Assembly (NCBI GenBank): GCA_963789075.1
Contig: CAWBJQ010000003.1
Span: 372,001-436,000 of the forward strand
Reading direction: 5' to 3'
From: DATATJ01 sp963789075
GTDB taxonomy: Bacteria; Acidobacteriota; Vicinamibacteria; Vicinamibacterales; CAVVIG01
DNA length: 64,000 nucleotides
The notes beneath the pieces were generated by a model that was given only the letters and a program-made list of their open reading frames with translations, ran no database searches and was not told the origin of the DNA. The position numbers and the translations under genes are program-made. This document shows positions 21,245 to 29,520 of the stretch, one piece after another; the stretch's first letter is position 1; the number at the start of each line of letters is the position of its first letter.

Positions 21245-21661
21245 ATGAAGCTCGCGATCATGATTCTGGCCCTGGTGGCGCAGCTGGCGCCCTCGCCAGA
21301 CGGCGCCCCTCGCATCACGCAGAAGGACTTCAAAGCGCTCGTCGCCGCCGGACGCGTGATCATCGTCGACACGCGGAACGCGGACGCCTATGCCGAGGGG
21401 CACATCCCCGGCGCCATCCTGCTGCCGCTCGAGGGGCTGGTCGCGTGGCCGGCGGAATACGAGAAGACCGCCGAGATGCTCACGAAGGCGAAGACGCCGG
21501 TCGTCACCTACTGCGCTTGACACGAGGAAGCCACGAGCGCCCGTGCGGCGCTCATCCTCAATCAGCGGGCAGGGAACACGGAGAACGTGCGGGCGCTACT
21601 CGGCGGCTGGAACGAGTGGGTGAAGGACGGCAATCCAGTGGCGAAGGGGCAGAGACCGTAG
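21245..21661 (+). CDS. Exported rhodanese-domain protein, probable selenoprotein (in-frame UGA at 21518-21520)
   Basis: A 138-codon sulfurtransferase-like protein with an N-terminal signal (MKLAIMILALVAQLAP). The rhodanese fold is clear: VIIVDTRNADAYAEGHIPGAI, then the active-site loop VVTYCA, UGA, HEEATSARAALIL, and the C-terminal GGWNEWVKDGNPV. Relatives usually read YCxCPxEATSxRAA, so UGA sits on the second cysteine of CxC, giving Cys90-Ala-Sec92. Reading UGA as stop would remove the substrate loop and the last third of the domain. The frame is unbroken across it. A 7-base-pair stem-loop at 21535-21553 has ideal SECIS spacing. A redox or sulfur-transfer role in the periplasm is inferred. 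Confidence 0.83.
21535..21553 (+). promoter_or_regulatory. Candidate bacterial SECIS stem-loop for the rhodanese gene
   Basis: Perfect stem GAGCGCC / GGCGCTC with the five-base loop CGTGC. The loop begins 21 bases after the UGA and carries GU at its second and third positions, in agreement with the bacterial SECIS pattern (16-37 bases from the UGA, short loop, early G). Confidence 0.62.
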
Positions 21662-21665
21662 AGAT

Positions 21666-21684
21666 GCCGGGTCAAGGACCCGGC
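21666..21684. repeat. GCCGGGTC hairpin between convergent genes
   Basis: Perfect 8-base-pair hairpin GCCGGGTC-AAG-GACCCGGC just after the rhodanese stop and just before the convergent M20 gene end. It lacks a T run, so it may be a repeat or a weak bidirectional transcription barrier. Confidence 0.6.
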
Positions 21685-21690
21685 CTACGG

Positions 21691-23085
21691 CTACGGATGC
21701 TGGCTCGCCAGAGCTTTGATTAGCCGGTATTGGAACTCGAGCCCTTCGAAGTACTGCTTCACGCCAACGCGCTCGTCGCGGCCGTGCGCACGGTTGTCGT
21801 CGATCTCGTAGAAGATGCCTTCGATGCCGTACGTCGGGATGCCGGCATTCCGCAGATACAACCCGTCGGTCGCGCCCGTGCCCATCGTCGGCACGACGAT
21901 CGCGCTCGGAAACATCGCCTTCGTGATCGCCTCGAGCGGCTGCATGATCTGTGGCTGCAGCGGCGAAGGCGGGCTCGGCTTCGCCTCGTCCACGAACGAC
22001 ACCGCGACCGCGCGATCGGCGAGCACGTCAATCAGCTTCTGCTTGATCGCCGCGGGTGCTTCACCAGGCAGAATGCGGCAGTTGACGTTCGCCGTCGCCA
22101 GCTGCGGCAGTGCGTTCGTCGCGTGGCCGCCCGAGAGCATCGTCGCCACGCACGTGGTGCGCATCAGCGCGTTGTAGTACGCCGAGACGGCGGCCAGGCG
22201 GGCGACCGCCTGCAGATCGGGCGGCTGTTTCGACACGGCGCGCATGTCGGCGGCGACCTTGGCGTTGGTCTGAAATGCGGCCATGCGGTCGAAGTACGTC
22301 CGCGTGACTTCGTTCAGGTTCAGCGGAAAATCGAATCGCTCCAGCCGCGCGAGCGCGTCCGAGAGGTGATAAATGGCGTTGTCGCGCACCGGCCGCGAGC
22401 TGTGGCCGCCGGCGTTTTTCACTTCGAGCTTGAAATCCTGATAGACCTTCTCGCTGGCGCCCACCTCGTTGATCAGATACTTGCCGCCCTTCATCTGACC
22501 CGAGCCGCCCTCGTTGATCGCCAGCTCCGCGTCGATCAGGCTGCGGTGGTTTTTCACCAGCCAGTCGACGCCGTTGAACTTGCCGCCTTCTTCGTCGGCG
22601 GTGAGTGCCAGGATGAGATCACGATCCGGCTGAAAGCCTTCCTGCTTCAGCCGAATCAGGTTCGCGACGAGGATTGACGCCATTCCTTTGTCGTCGCTCG
22701 TGCCGCGACCGTAGAAGAAGCCGTCTTTTTCCAGAAACGCAAACGGATCGAACGACCAGTCTTCCCGCTTGGCTTCGACGACGTCGAGATGGGCGAGCAG
22801 CAGCAGCGGCTTGTGCGCACCAGTGCCGTGGTAGCGCGCCACGAGGTTGTGTTTACGCGGATCGGGCCCGAGCACCTGCACGTCGGCCGGTGGAAATCCA
22901 GCCGCCTGCAGGCGCTGCGCCACCGCGTCGGCGGCCTTTGTGACGCTGCCGACCGAGTCCGTCGTGTTGATCTCGATCAGCTGCTTGTAGATGTCGCGAG
23001 CGAACGCATCGTGCGGGCCCGTTTGGGCCGTCAGCGACGCGAGAGACAGCAGCAACGCCAGGGCGACCGTGGGACATTCGCGCAT
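21691..23085 (-). CDS. Exported M20 family metallopeptidase
   Basis: Di-zinc peptidase of 464 residues with a signal peptide ending near LTAQTGP. Metal-ligand motifs are in order: LLLLAHLDVVEAKRED (His), GRGTSDDKGM (bridging Asp), TADEEGGKFNG (catalytic Glu and ligand) and the C-terminal region GTGATDGLYLRNAG with the final His in NRAHGRDERV. The lid or dimerisation domain (GGHSSRPVRDNAIYHL) is present. It is expected to hydrolyse peptides or acylated amino acids in the periplasm. It diverges from the lyase gene, with a TATAAT hexamer on its own strand 9 bases before the start. Confidence 0.9.
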   Translation of the reverse strand: MRECPTVALALLLSLASLTAQTGPHDAFARDIYKQLIEINTTDSVGSVTKAADAVAQRLQAAGFPPADVQVLGPDPRKHNLVARYHGTGAHKPLLLLAHLDVVEAKREDWSFDPFAFLEKDGFFYGRGTSDDKGMASILVANLIRLKQEGFQPDRDLILALTADEEGGKFNGVDWLVKNHRSLIDAELAINEGGSGQMKGGKYLINEVGASEKVYQDFKLEVKNAGGHSSRPVRDNAIYHLSDALARLERFDFPLNLNEVTRTYFDRMAAFQTNAKVAADMRAVSKQPPDLQAVARLAAVSAYYNALMRTTCVATMLSGGHATNALPQLATANVNCRILPGEAPAAIKQKLIDVLADRAVAVSFVDEAKPSPPSPLQPQIMQPLEAITKAMFPSAIVVPTMGTGATDGLYLRNAGIPTYGIEGIFYEIDDNRAHGRDERVGVKQYFEGLEFQYRLIKALASQHP

Positions 23086-23121
23086 GATGGGGCGATTATA
23101 GGTCGGGATATACTCCGACTG
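23086..23121. promoter_or_regulatory. Compact divergent promoter between M20 peptidase and lyase genes
   Basis: In this 36-base gap the minus strand has a perfect TATAAT (23100-23095) 9 bases before the M20 start, and the plus strand has TATACT (23109-23114) 7 bases before the lyase start. The spacing leaves no room for ribosome sites, so both transcripts are probably leaderless. Confidence 0.5.
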
Positions 23122-24576
23122 ATGAAGTTCGCGCCCGAGTATGTCACCTACGTTCTGAACGAGAATTTCGAGGACGCGAAGGAGCTGCTGCTCGGTCCGC
23201 TGATGGCCATCGAGTACGCGCATCTCGTCATGCTGACCGCTCAGGGCATCGTGTCGCCTGGCGATGCGCACGCGCTCCGCTGCGCGCTCGACGGCATCGA
23301 TCTGAACGAGATTCGCCGCACCACCTACGACGGCACGTACGAAGATCTCTTCTTCTATGTCGAGCGCCTGATCGTCGCCGCCTGCGGTGAAGACATCGCC
23401 GGCCGCCTGCACACCGCGCGCAGCCGCAACGACATCGACATGACGATGTACCGCATGCGGCAGCGCGAGCTGATTCTGGGATTGATCGCGGCGACGTGCG
23501 AGCTGCGCGACTCGCTGCTCGGCCTCGCCGGGCGGCACACGCAGACGATCTTCGCCGTGCACACGCACACACAGCGCGCGCAGCCGACCACCGTCGCGCA
23601 TTATCTGCTCGCGATGATCGAGCAGCTCGAACGCGATACGGCGCGGCTCGAGAGCGCGTACGAGCGCACGAACCGCAACCCGCTCGGCGCCTGTGCCATC
23701 ACCGGCACCGGCTTTCCGATCGACCGGCAGCACACCTCGGAGCTGCTCGGCTTCTGCGGACCGACGGGCAACACGTACGGCAGCATTGCGACGGTGGACT
23801 ATCTCCTCGAAAGCGCCTCCGCCGCCTCCGTGCTGCTCACGGGGCTCGGCCGGTTCGTGCAGGACATGCTGTTGTGGTCCATGTCAGAAGTCGGCTATCT
23901 GCGGCTGGGCGACGGCTACGTGCAATCGAGCAGCATCATGCCGCAGAAGCGCAACCCCGTCGCGCTCGAGCACGCGCGCGCGATCGGCAGCAAGGCGCTC
24001 GGCCAGGCGCAGGCCATCACGCTCGCGGTGCACAATACGCCCTTCGGCGACATCGTGGACACCGAGGACGATTTGCAGCCGCTGGTCTTCGCGATGTTCC
24101 GCGACGCGATGCGGACCGTGAATCTGGTCGCCGCCGCCATCGCGACGGCGGAGTTCGACGCGCAGAAGCTGGAAGCGCGCGCCGGCGACGGCTGGACGAC
24201 GCTCACCGAGCTCGCGGACACGCTCGTTCGCGAGCATCAGCTCCCGTTCCGCACGGCGCATACGATTTCGAGCCGCCTGATGGCGGCGCGGCTGCGGGAG
24301 CCGGCGCGGCCGCTCGCCCAGCTGCTCGCAGAGGAGTCCGCCGATCTGCTCGGCGCGCCGCTCACGTATTCGGACGAGGCGCTCGCGACGATTCTCAGCC
24401 CGCGGCATTTCGTCACCGTGCGCCGCACCCTCGGCGGGCCGGCACCCGACGTCACGTCGGCCGCTATCGACGCCTCGCGCGTGCTGCTCGACGCCGATCG
24501 CGCATGGTGGACGACCGCCGGCACCGCGCTGGCGGCGGCCGAAGAGCGGCTCGCCGCAGAAAGCGCCCGCCTGTGA
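23122..24576 (+). CDS. Argininosuccinate lyase-family enzyme
   Basis: Fumarase/aspartase-superfamily lyase of 484 residues. Conserved regions are present in order: LHTARSRNDIDMT (C1), HTHTQRAQPTT with the catalytic His, TGTGFPIDRQHTSELLGF and the signature SSSIMPQKRNPVALEHARA. ArgH splits argininosuccinate into arginine and fumarate. This copy begins MKFAPEYVTYVL, lacking the usual LWGGRF opening, and has no other arginine genes around it, so another C-N lyase substrate is possible. Its stop overlaps a short membrane ORF as GTGA, and a sodium:solute symporter follows. Confidence 0.82.
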   Translation: MKFAPEYVTYVLNENFEDAKELLLGPLMAIEYAHLVMLTAQGIVSPGDAHALRCALDGIDLNEIRRTTYDGTYEDLFFYVERLIVAACGEDIAGRLHTARSRNDIDMTMYRMRQRELILGLIAATCELRDSLLGLAGRHTQTIFAVHTHTQRAQPTTVAHYLLAMIEQLERDTARLESAYERTNRNPLGACAITGTGFPIDRQHTSELLGFCGPTGNTYGSIATVDYLLESASAASVLLTGLGRFVQDMLLWSMSEVGYLRLGDGYVQSSSIMPQKRNPVALEHARAIGSKALGQAQAITLAVHNTPFGDIVDTEDDLQPLVFAMFRDAMRTVNLVAAAIATAEFDAQKLEARAGDGWTTLTELADTLVREHQLPFRTAHTISSRLMAARLREPARPLAQLLAEESADLLGAPLTYSDEALATILSPRHFVTVRRTLGGPAPDVTSAAIDASRVLLDADRAWWTTAGTALAAAEERLAAESARL

Positions 24577-24656
24577 GGGCCGTCTACGTCCGCGTGATCC
24601 TCGTCGAGGCGGCGATCATCGCGGCGCTGTGGTTCATCGGGCGCGCCTATTCATGA
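24573..24656 (+). CDS. 27-residue single-helix membrane microprotein
   Basis: GTG at 24573 overlaps the lyase stop as GTGA. It encodes a basic start (RAVYVRVILVEAA) and one hydrophobic helix ending FIGRAYS, then TGA. The overlap and the even hydrophobic pattern support translation, but such a short frame could arise by chance. If real it may bridge the lyase and the following symporter. Confidence 0.45.
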   Translation: MRAVYVRVILVEAAIIAALWFIGRAYS

Positions 24657-24667
24657 CGTTCAACGAA

Positions 24668-24766
24668 CCTCTTACCACGGTGGACACGGAGAGCACGGAG
24701 GTTTAATCATGAAGACCAAAATGGATTCGTCCTCCGTGTCTTCAGTGTCCTCCGTGGTGAAGAGCT
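24668..24766. repeat. ACCACGG/CACGGAGG hairpin repeat
   Basis: Left arm CTCTTACCACGGTGGACACG then GAGAGCACGGAGG. Right arm CCTCCGTGTCTTCAGTGTCC then TCCGTGGTGAAGAG. The arms pair around an AT-rich centre containing AATCATGAAGACC. It lies between the microprotein and the symporter. Confidence 0.85.
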
Positions 24767-24786
24767 TGATCGCGCGTCTCTGATCC

Positions 24787-26451
24787 ATGCGCGCGTTTGA
24801 CTGGGTCGTCGTCGTCCTCTACATCGTCTGGATCGTCTGGGACGGCCTCAGGCGCTCGAAGGGCACCGACCAGGTCGAGGGCTATTTTCTCGCCAACCGA
24901 TCGCTGCCGTGGTGGGCCGTCGGGCTGACCGTGATGGCGACGCAGATGAGCGCCGTCACGATCGTCGGCACGACCGGTCAGGCGTACGAGACCGGACTGC
25001 GGTTCGTCCAGTTCTATTTCGGCCTGCCGCTCGCGATGATCATCCTGTCGGTGACCGTCGTGCCGTTCTTCACGCGCGCGCGCGTCTACACCGCGTACGA
25101 GTACCTCGAGCGCCGCTTCGACGTGCGGGTGCGCTCGCTGGCGAGCTTCCTGTTTCTGATGGGGCGCGCGTTCTCGCTCGGCGTGACGCTCGCCGCCCCT
25201 TCCGTCGTCATGTCCGGCATTCTCGGGTGGACGCTGCCCGTCACCGTGTTGGTGATCTGCGTGCCGATGATTCTATACACCACGATCGGCGGCGTGCAGG
25301 CGGTGGCGTGGACCGACGTGAAGCAGATGTTCGTGGTGGTCGGCGGGATGTCAGCGGCGATCGTGATTCTGCTGTACGGCATCCTCGACCACGTGAGCTT
25401 CGGACAGGCGTTGCACCTCGCGGGCTCGACGGGGCGGCTTCAGGCGATCGACTTCAAGTTCGATCTGCGCGAGAAGTACACCTTCTGGTCCGGGATGATC
25501 GGCGGCCTGTTCCTGATGCTGTCGTACTTCGGTTGCGACCAGAGCCAGGTGCAGCGGTACCTGACCGCGAAGTCGGTCGACGAGGCGCGCAGCTCGCTGC
25601 TGATGAGCGCGTTCGTGAAGATTCCGCTGCAGCTGCTGATTCTGACGACCGGCGTCCTGGTCTTCGTGTTCTACCTGTTCCAGGCGCCGCCGATGCTGTT
25701 CAACCGCGTGCACGACGCGGCGATCGCGGCGAGCCCACAGGCGCCCGCGTATGCGGCGCTGCAGCACGACTTCGATCAGGCGATCGCCACGCGAGAAGCC
25801 GCGGCCGCGCGCGACGACCGCGACGCGTTTCTTACCGGCGATGCGCGCGTGAAAGCGATCCGTGGACGCGCCGTGGACGTCGTCAAGCAGGCGACGGGCG
25901 ACAAGAGCTACAACGACGTCAACTACGTGTTTCCCACGTTCATCACGACGCGGATGCCCGTCGGCCTCGTCGGCCTGATGATCGCGGCCATCTTCGCGGC
26001 GGCGATGTCGGCCAGCGGCGGCGAGCTCAATGCGCTGGCGACGGCGACGATCATCGATTTCTACAGGCGGCATTTCGTGAAGGATGCGAGCGATCGCCAC
26101 TATCTCCGCGTGTCGAAGCTGGCGACACTCTGTTGGGGGCTGTTCGCGTGCGTCGTCGCGATGTACTCCGCGAATCAAGGCTCGCTGATTGAGGTCGTGA
26201 ACCGGTACGGATCGCTCTTTTACGGATCGCTGCTCGGCGTCTTTATCCTGGCGATCCTCACGACTCGCGCCACAGCTCGCGGCGCGTTCTGGGGCTTGAT
26301 CGCCGGCATGGTCGTGGTGCTCATCGTCGCGTTCACGACGCCGATCGAATTTCTCTGGCACAACCTGATCGGCGCGGTCGTGGTCGTCGTCGTGGGCATG
26401 GCGATCAGCTACATGCAGGCGGCGCCGGCCGTCAGCAGTGTCCGGCTTTAG
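24787..26451 (+). CDS. Sodium:solute symporter (SSS) family transporter
   Basis: About thirteen-helix transporter of 554 residues using the sodium gradient to import a sugar, organic acid or amino acid. The first helices read YFLANRSLPWWAVGLTVMAT and SAVTIVGTTGQAY, typical of SSS, and the central GGLFLMLSYFGCDQSQVQRYL matches the family. A long insert of about 75 residues with QAPAYAALQHDFDQAIATRE sits between helices in the C-terminal half before FPTFITTRMPVGLVGL. The sodium-site region AAIFAAAMSASGGELNALAT is intact. The substrate is not predictable. The preceding lyase suggests catabolism of an imported compound (inference). Confidence 0.9.
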   Translation: MRAFDWVVVVLYIVWIVWDGLRRSKGTDQVEGYFLANRSLPWWAVGLTVMATQMSAVTIVGTTGQAYETGLRFVQFYFGLPLAMIILSVTVVPFFTRARVYTAYEYLERRFDVRVRSLASFLFLMGRAFSLGVTLAAPSVVMSGILGWTLPVTVLVICVPMILYTTIGGVQAVAWTDVKQMFVVVGGMSAAIVILLYGILDHVSFGQALHLAGSTGRLQAIDFKFDLREKYTFWSGMIGGLFLMLSYFGCDQSQVQRYLTAKSVDEARSSLLMSAFVKIPLQLLILTTGVLVFVFYLFQAPPMLFNRVHDAAIAASPQAPAYAALQHDFDQAIATREAAAARDDRDAFLTGDARVKAIRGRAVDVVKQATGDKSYNDVNYVFPTFITTRMPVGLVGLMIAAIFAAAMSASGGELNALATATIIDFYRRHFVKDASDRHYLRVSKLATLCWGLFACVVAMYSANQGSLIEVVNRYGSLFYGSLLGVFILAILTTRATARGAFWGLIAGMVVVLIVAFTTPIEFLWHNLIGAVVVVVVGMAISYMQAAPAVSSVRL

Positions 26452-26464
26452 TGTGCGGCGCGCC

Positions 26465-27916
26465 TCAGTATTTCTTCCAGCTGAACGTGCTCATCATGGC
26501 GTTGCCGGCAGTGAAGAATGATCCGGAGAGGTGCCGGTCGTAATGGAGTTTGGCGCCGCCCGTGTCTGTCACGGTCGCGCCGACGATTGATCCGTAGAAA
26601 TCGTTGCCGCCCGACAGCGATACCGCCGCGTTTGGTGCGTAGAGCATTTCAGCGGTCTGACTCCCGCCATTCTGATTGACCGATCCTGTACCGGCGTACT
26701 GGACTTGGAAGTGCGAGGGATTCATCGACGCGTTGGTGATCGAGCCGCCGGTGAAATCGATCGGGGTCGTCTGGCCTTGCCCGGCCACGTTCAGGATGAC
26801 GGACGCGCCGGGGGCGATCACCAGGGAGGCATTGCCGTTCAGCGTGATGCTGTTGATGTTGATCGTACAGGTCTGACCGGCGGCGCAGAGCGTGAGGGTG
26901 GAGTTTGCATTGACGGAAACGTTGCCGACCGACGCACCGTTGAGCAGGACTTGGCCGTTTCCGCTGTACGAGGTCGTCGGCGGCAGCGGATTCGGCAGTG
27001 CCGGCGTCGGTAGCGTTACCTGTTGCGGAAGTTGGACGACGCCTGAAGTGACGGTGGCGCCGCCGCTGCTCGATAACGCACTCACGTTGCCGCTGCTGCA
27101 GCTGCCGACACCGACACGAGGGGTCGAGAGCGAACCGTTGATCGTCGCGCCACCGGCCTCCGTCAGGTTGCCGTTCGTTCCCACGTTTCCGCCGCTCGAA
27201 CTTATTCCGAGGGCGAGGTTCGACGAATCATAGCTGTCGCTAGACGTGTTATTGCCCTTGAAATCAAGGGCGCCGCAGCCGCCGTTGGTCCCGAACGCCG
27301 CGTACATCGTCGCCGGAATCTTCTCGGACTCGAGCGTGGCCGTCACCTCCACGGTCGCGGTTTTTCCCGCGTTGATCGTGCCGTCGGACGTGATTTGCCA
27401 CGTCTGAATCGTCTGATAGCCTCCGCCGTACACTTTGATCTGCTGCATCGAAAGCAGGGTGGCATACGGCGCGTACGCGACCGTGGTCGACCCTGATGGC
27501 AGCGACCCCGGAGTGCTAACGGTGTTGAAGAACGCCGTCTGAACGGCCGCAACGGGATAGTTCGATGCCTGATTGGTGGTGGCCGACAGGACCACCGCCT
27601 GACCGTTGTTGGTACAGCCCGACACGCACAGGACCGGCGATTTCGTCGTGTCGTAGTTGGACAGGAGATCGGCGCCCGTCGTCGAGGGCGGGGTGTAGCT
27701 GTTGACCAGATAGTTGACCGTCTTCTGGATGCCGGACTCTGCGCCGTAGCGCGCCTGCGACATCAGGCGGTAGTTCATGCTCGAATAGGTTTCTGTCTGC
27801 GACAGGAACATGAGCGAGGCGCCGACGACGGACATCGCCATCATCAGGAAGAGGCTGAGGACGAGCGCAATTCCCCGTTCGTTGCGCGCCGCGCGGCCGG
27901 GGTCGGTGTTGGTCAT
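26465..27916 (-). CDS. pilX: PilX-like type IV pilus assembly protein with Ser/Gly/Asn-rich beta-helical tail
   Basis: The N-terminus (RNERGIALVLSLFLMMAMSV, residues about 12-31) is a PilX-type hydrophobic helix with the ERGIALVL motif. The next 150 residues look like a minor-pilin body. From about residue 210 to the end it is low in charge and rich in Gly, Ser, Asn and Thr (SSSGGNVGTNGNLTEAGGAT, LTLNGNASLVIAPGASVILN-like repeats), suggesting a parallel beta-helix. It ends SGSFFTAGNAMMSTFSWKKY, a tail often seen in such proteins. It is the last gene of the minor-pilin operon, and its ATG overlaps the pilW stop as ATGA. A surface-adhesion role at the pilus tip is inferred; no PilY1 gene is in the window. 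Confidence 0.8.
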   Translation of the reverse strand: MTNTDPGRAARNERGIALVLSLFLMMAMSVVGASLMFLSQTETYSSMNYRLMSQARYGAESGIQKTVNYLVNSYTPPSTTGADLLSNYDTTKSPVLCVSGCTNNGQAVVLSATTNQASNYPVAAVQTAFFNTVSTPGSLPSGSTTVAYAPYATLLSMQQIKVYGGGYQTIQTWQITSDGTINAGKTATVEVTATLESEKIPATMYAAFGTNGGCGALDFKGNNTSSDSYDSSNLALGISSSGGNVGTNGNLTEAGGATINGSLSTPRVGVGSCSSGNVSALSSSGGATVTSGVVQLPQQVTLPTPALPNPLPPTTSYSGNGQVLLNGASVGNVSVNANSTLTLCAAGQTCTININSITLNGNASLVIAPGASVILNVAGQGQTTPIDFTGGSITNASMNPSHFQVQYAGTGSVNQNGGSQTAEMLYAPNAAVSLSGGNDFYGSIVGATVTDTGGAKLHYDRHLSGSFFTAGNAMMSTFSWKKY

Positions 27917-28964
27917 GGCAAAAGATTCGTCACAGTTGGCGGCATTGGCTGAACGCGGTTGAAGGCGCCGGCGCTCGCGAGCTGCCACACGTTGAACACA
28001 TTGCGCGGCGAGACGTTCAGCAACGCCTTGGTTTCCGTCTGGAACTGCTTCGTGATCGGGTCGATCAACTGCGTCTGCACGGTCAACGTGATGGCGACGT
28101 CCAGCACGTAGGTGACGCCGGACACGATCGGCAGCGGACTCGGCATGTATGTGAAGCACGGCGTGTGTCGGGATTTTGCAAGATGTTGTTGAGAAGCACC
28201 TGACTATCCGTTGGCGGGAGCTTCGCGGTCGTCTGATCGTAGGCCATCACGTTGCGATACAGATTGCCCGTGCCCCCGGAAGTGGATCGCAGGAATACTC
28301 GACGTACACCATGCTGCCGTCGCCGTTGACGTCGCCGTACAGCTTCAGCATCGACGGCGTCGATCCGTTCGTGAACCCGGAAGTGGCGGGCGGCACGATG
28401 CCACTGGCGAAGCCGCCGAGCGCGCGGACCCTCACGCCGCTGAGATGCGCGTTCACGAACGAATTCTGAATCGGGGTGCCGGTCGAATCGATGCTCGATG
28501 TGATCGTGATCAGGTTCGTCCCTGTGTTGACCGACAGGACCTTGACGGTCTCCTCGCTGCCCACCAACGTCGTCTGATTCCAGCCGCCGGGGTCGACGAT
28601 GAGGAGCTCGCCGGCGAAGATGCCACAGCCGGCACGACCGGCGTTGCGGTGCAGGAGACCGTCGCCGTCGTGTCGCCGCGCTGCGACGGCGGCGCCGAGT
28701 GTCACTGAGACCGGGCAAGGCGATGCGTCCGGCCTGACCGATTTCCTGCTGCAGGAGCTCGGTCGCGCTGCGGACGCCGGCGTGCAGTTGCGTGCGGTTC
28801 GCGATCGTCTGCTGCGAGGTCGTCATCTGCAGCAGCGCTGACGTCACCGTGCTCGAGATGATCAGCAGGATGGTGACCGAGATCAGCAGCTCCGGCAGAG
28901 AGAAGCCAGCCTGCTCCCCGAGCATCCGAGCGCGCTTCGCGTGGGACGATGCCGCGATTGACAT
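27913..28964 (-). CDS. pilW: PilW-like type IV pilus minor pilin
   Basis: The prepilin motif GEQAGFSLPELLISVTILL (cleavage after Gly, Glu at +5) follows a basic start, and the next segment QLHAGVRSATELLQQEIGQAGR is the PilW helix. Later pieces include FAGELLIVDPGGWNQTTLVG and VRALGGFASGIVPPA, and the C-terminal piece ends QPMPPTVTNLLP. Frame breaks near 28700, 28260 and 28150 separate them. ATG 28964 is the likely start, just past the inferred pilV stop; ATG 28973 is possible. It acts in the inner membrane to prime pilus assembly. Confidence 0.75.
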
Positions 28965-28966
28965 CG

Positions 28967-29520
28967 TCAGCATCCCGACGGGCAGTTCGTTTTGTAGGCG
29001 GCGACCGTCGACGTGCGAGATCAACGCGTTCGCGACGCTCGTCTTCACGGTGGCGGTCACCGTGATCTGCTTCAGGTTCGTCGAAGGGACGGTACACCTG
29101 CCAGACCCGTTTGTAGTACCAGGTCGCGGGAGGCGTGGCGGTGCACGGCGTCGCCACGGTACACAGCACATTGCCGCTCGCGTCCAGGTAATCGGTGTAC
29201 CCAACGACCGGCGTCGCGACGTTGGAGCTTCCGCCTTGGGCAAGGCCGGTGCCGCCGGTGTCCACCGACGGAAACACCGTCGTGTTGCTCTGAGCGTCGC
29301 CGTAGGTCAGCTCCAGCAGCTGCTCCATCTTGTCGCCGGCGTATTCGGTCGTGCGCGCGCTGAGGTGTCCCTGGTTCTCCGTGATCGAGCTCGCGAGCGC
29401 CGCCATGCCCATCAGCCCGGCCATCACGACGAGAAGGATCGCGGTCGCAATAGCCGTTTCGATCAGCGTCGTCCCCTGCTCGCTCGTCAGGACCTGGCGT
29501 GCGGTGCGCATCGGCATCAT
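28967..29520 (-). CDS. pilV: PilV-like type IV pilus minor pilin
   Basis: The prepilin-like segment EQGTTLIETAIATAILLVVM has Glu at +5 (cleavage after EQG). The body then reads MEQLLELTYGDAQSNTT and PPATWYYKRVWQVYRP, as in PilV proteins. A frame break near 29085 moves the reading to ...NLKQITVTATVKTSVANA, and a further small error is needed to reach the TGA at 28967-28969 within GATGCTGACGATG, where pilW begins. The start ATG overlaps the previous gene's stop (ATGA). Confidence 0.75.

Noticed and set aside
21666..21684. Rho-independent terminator after the rhodanese gene
   Set aside because: The hairpin is perfect but is not followed by a T run on either strand, so it is listed as a repeat instead.
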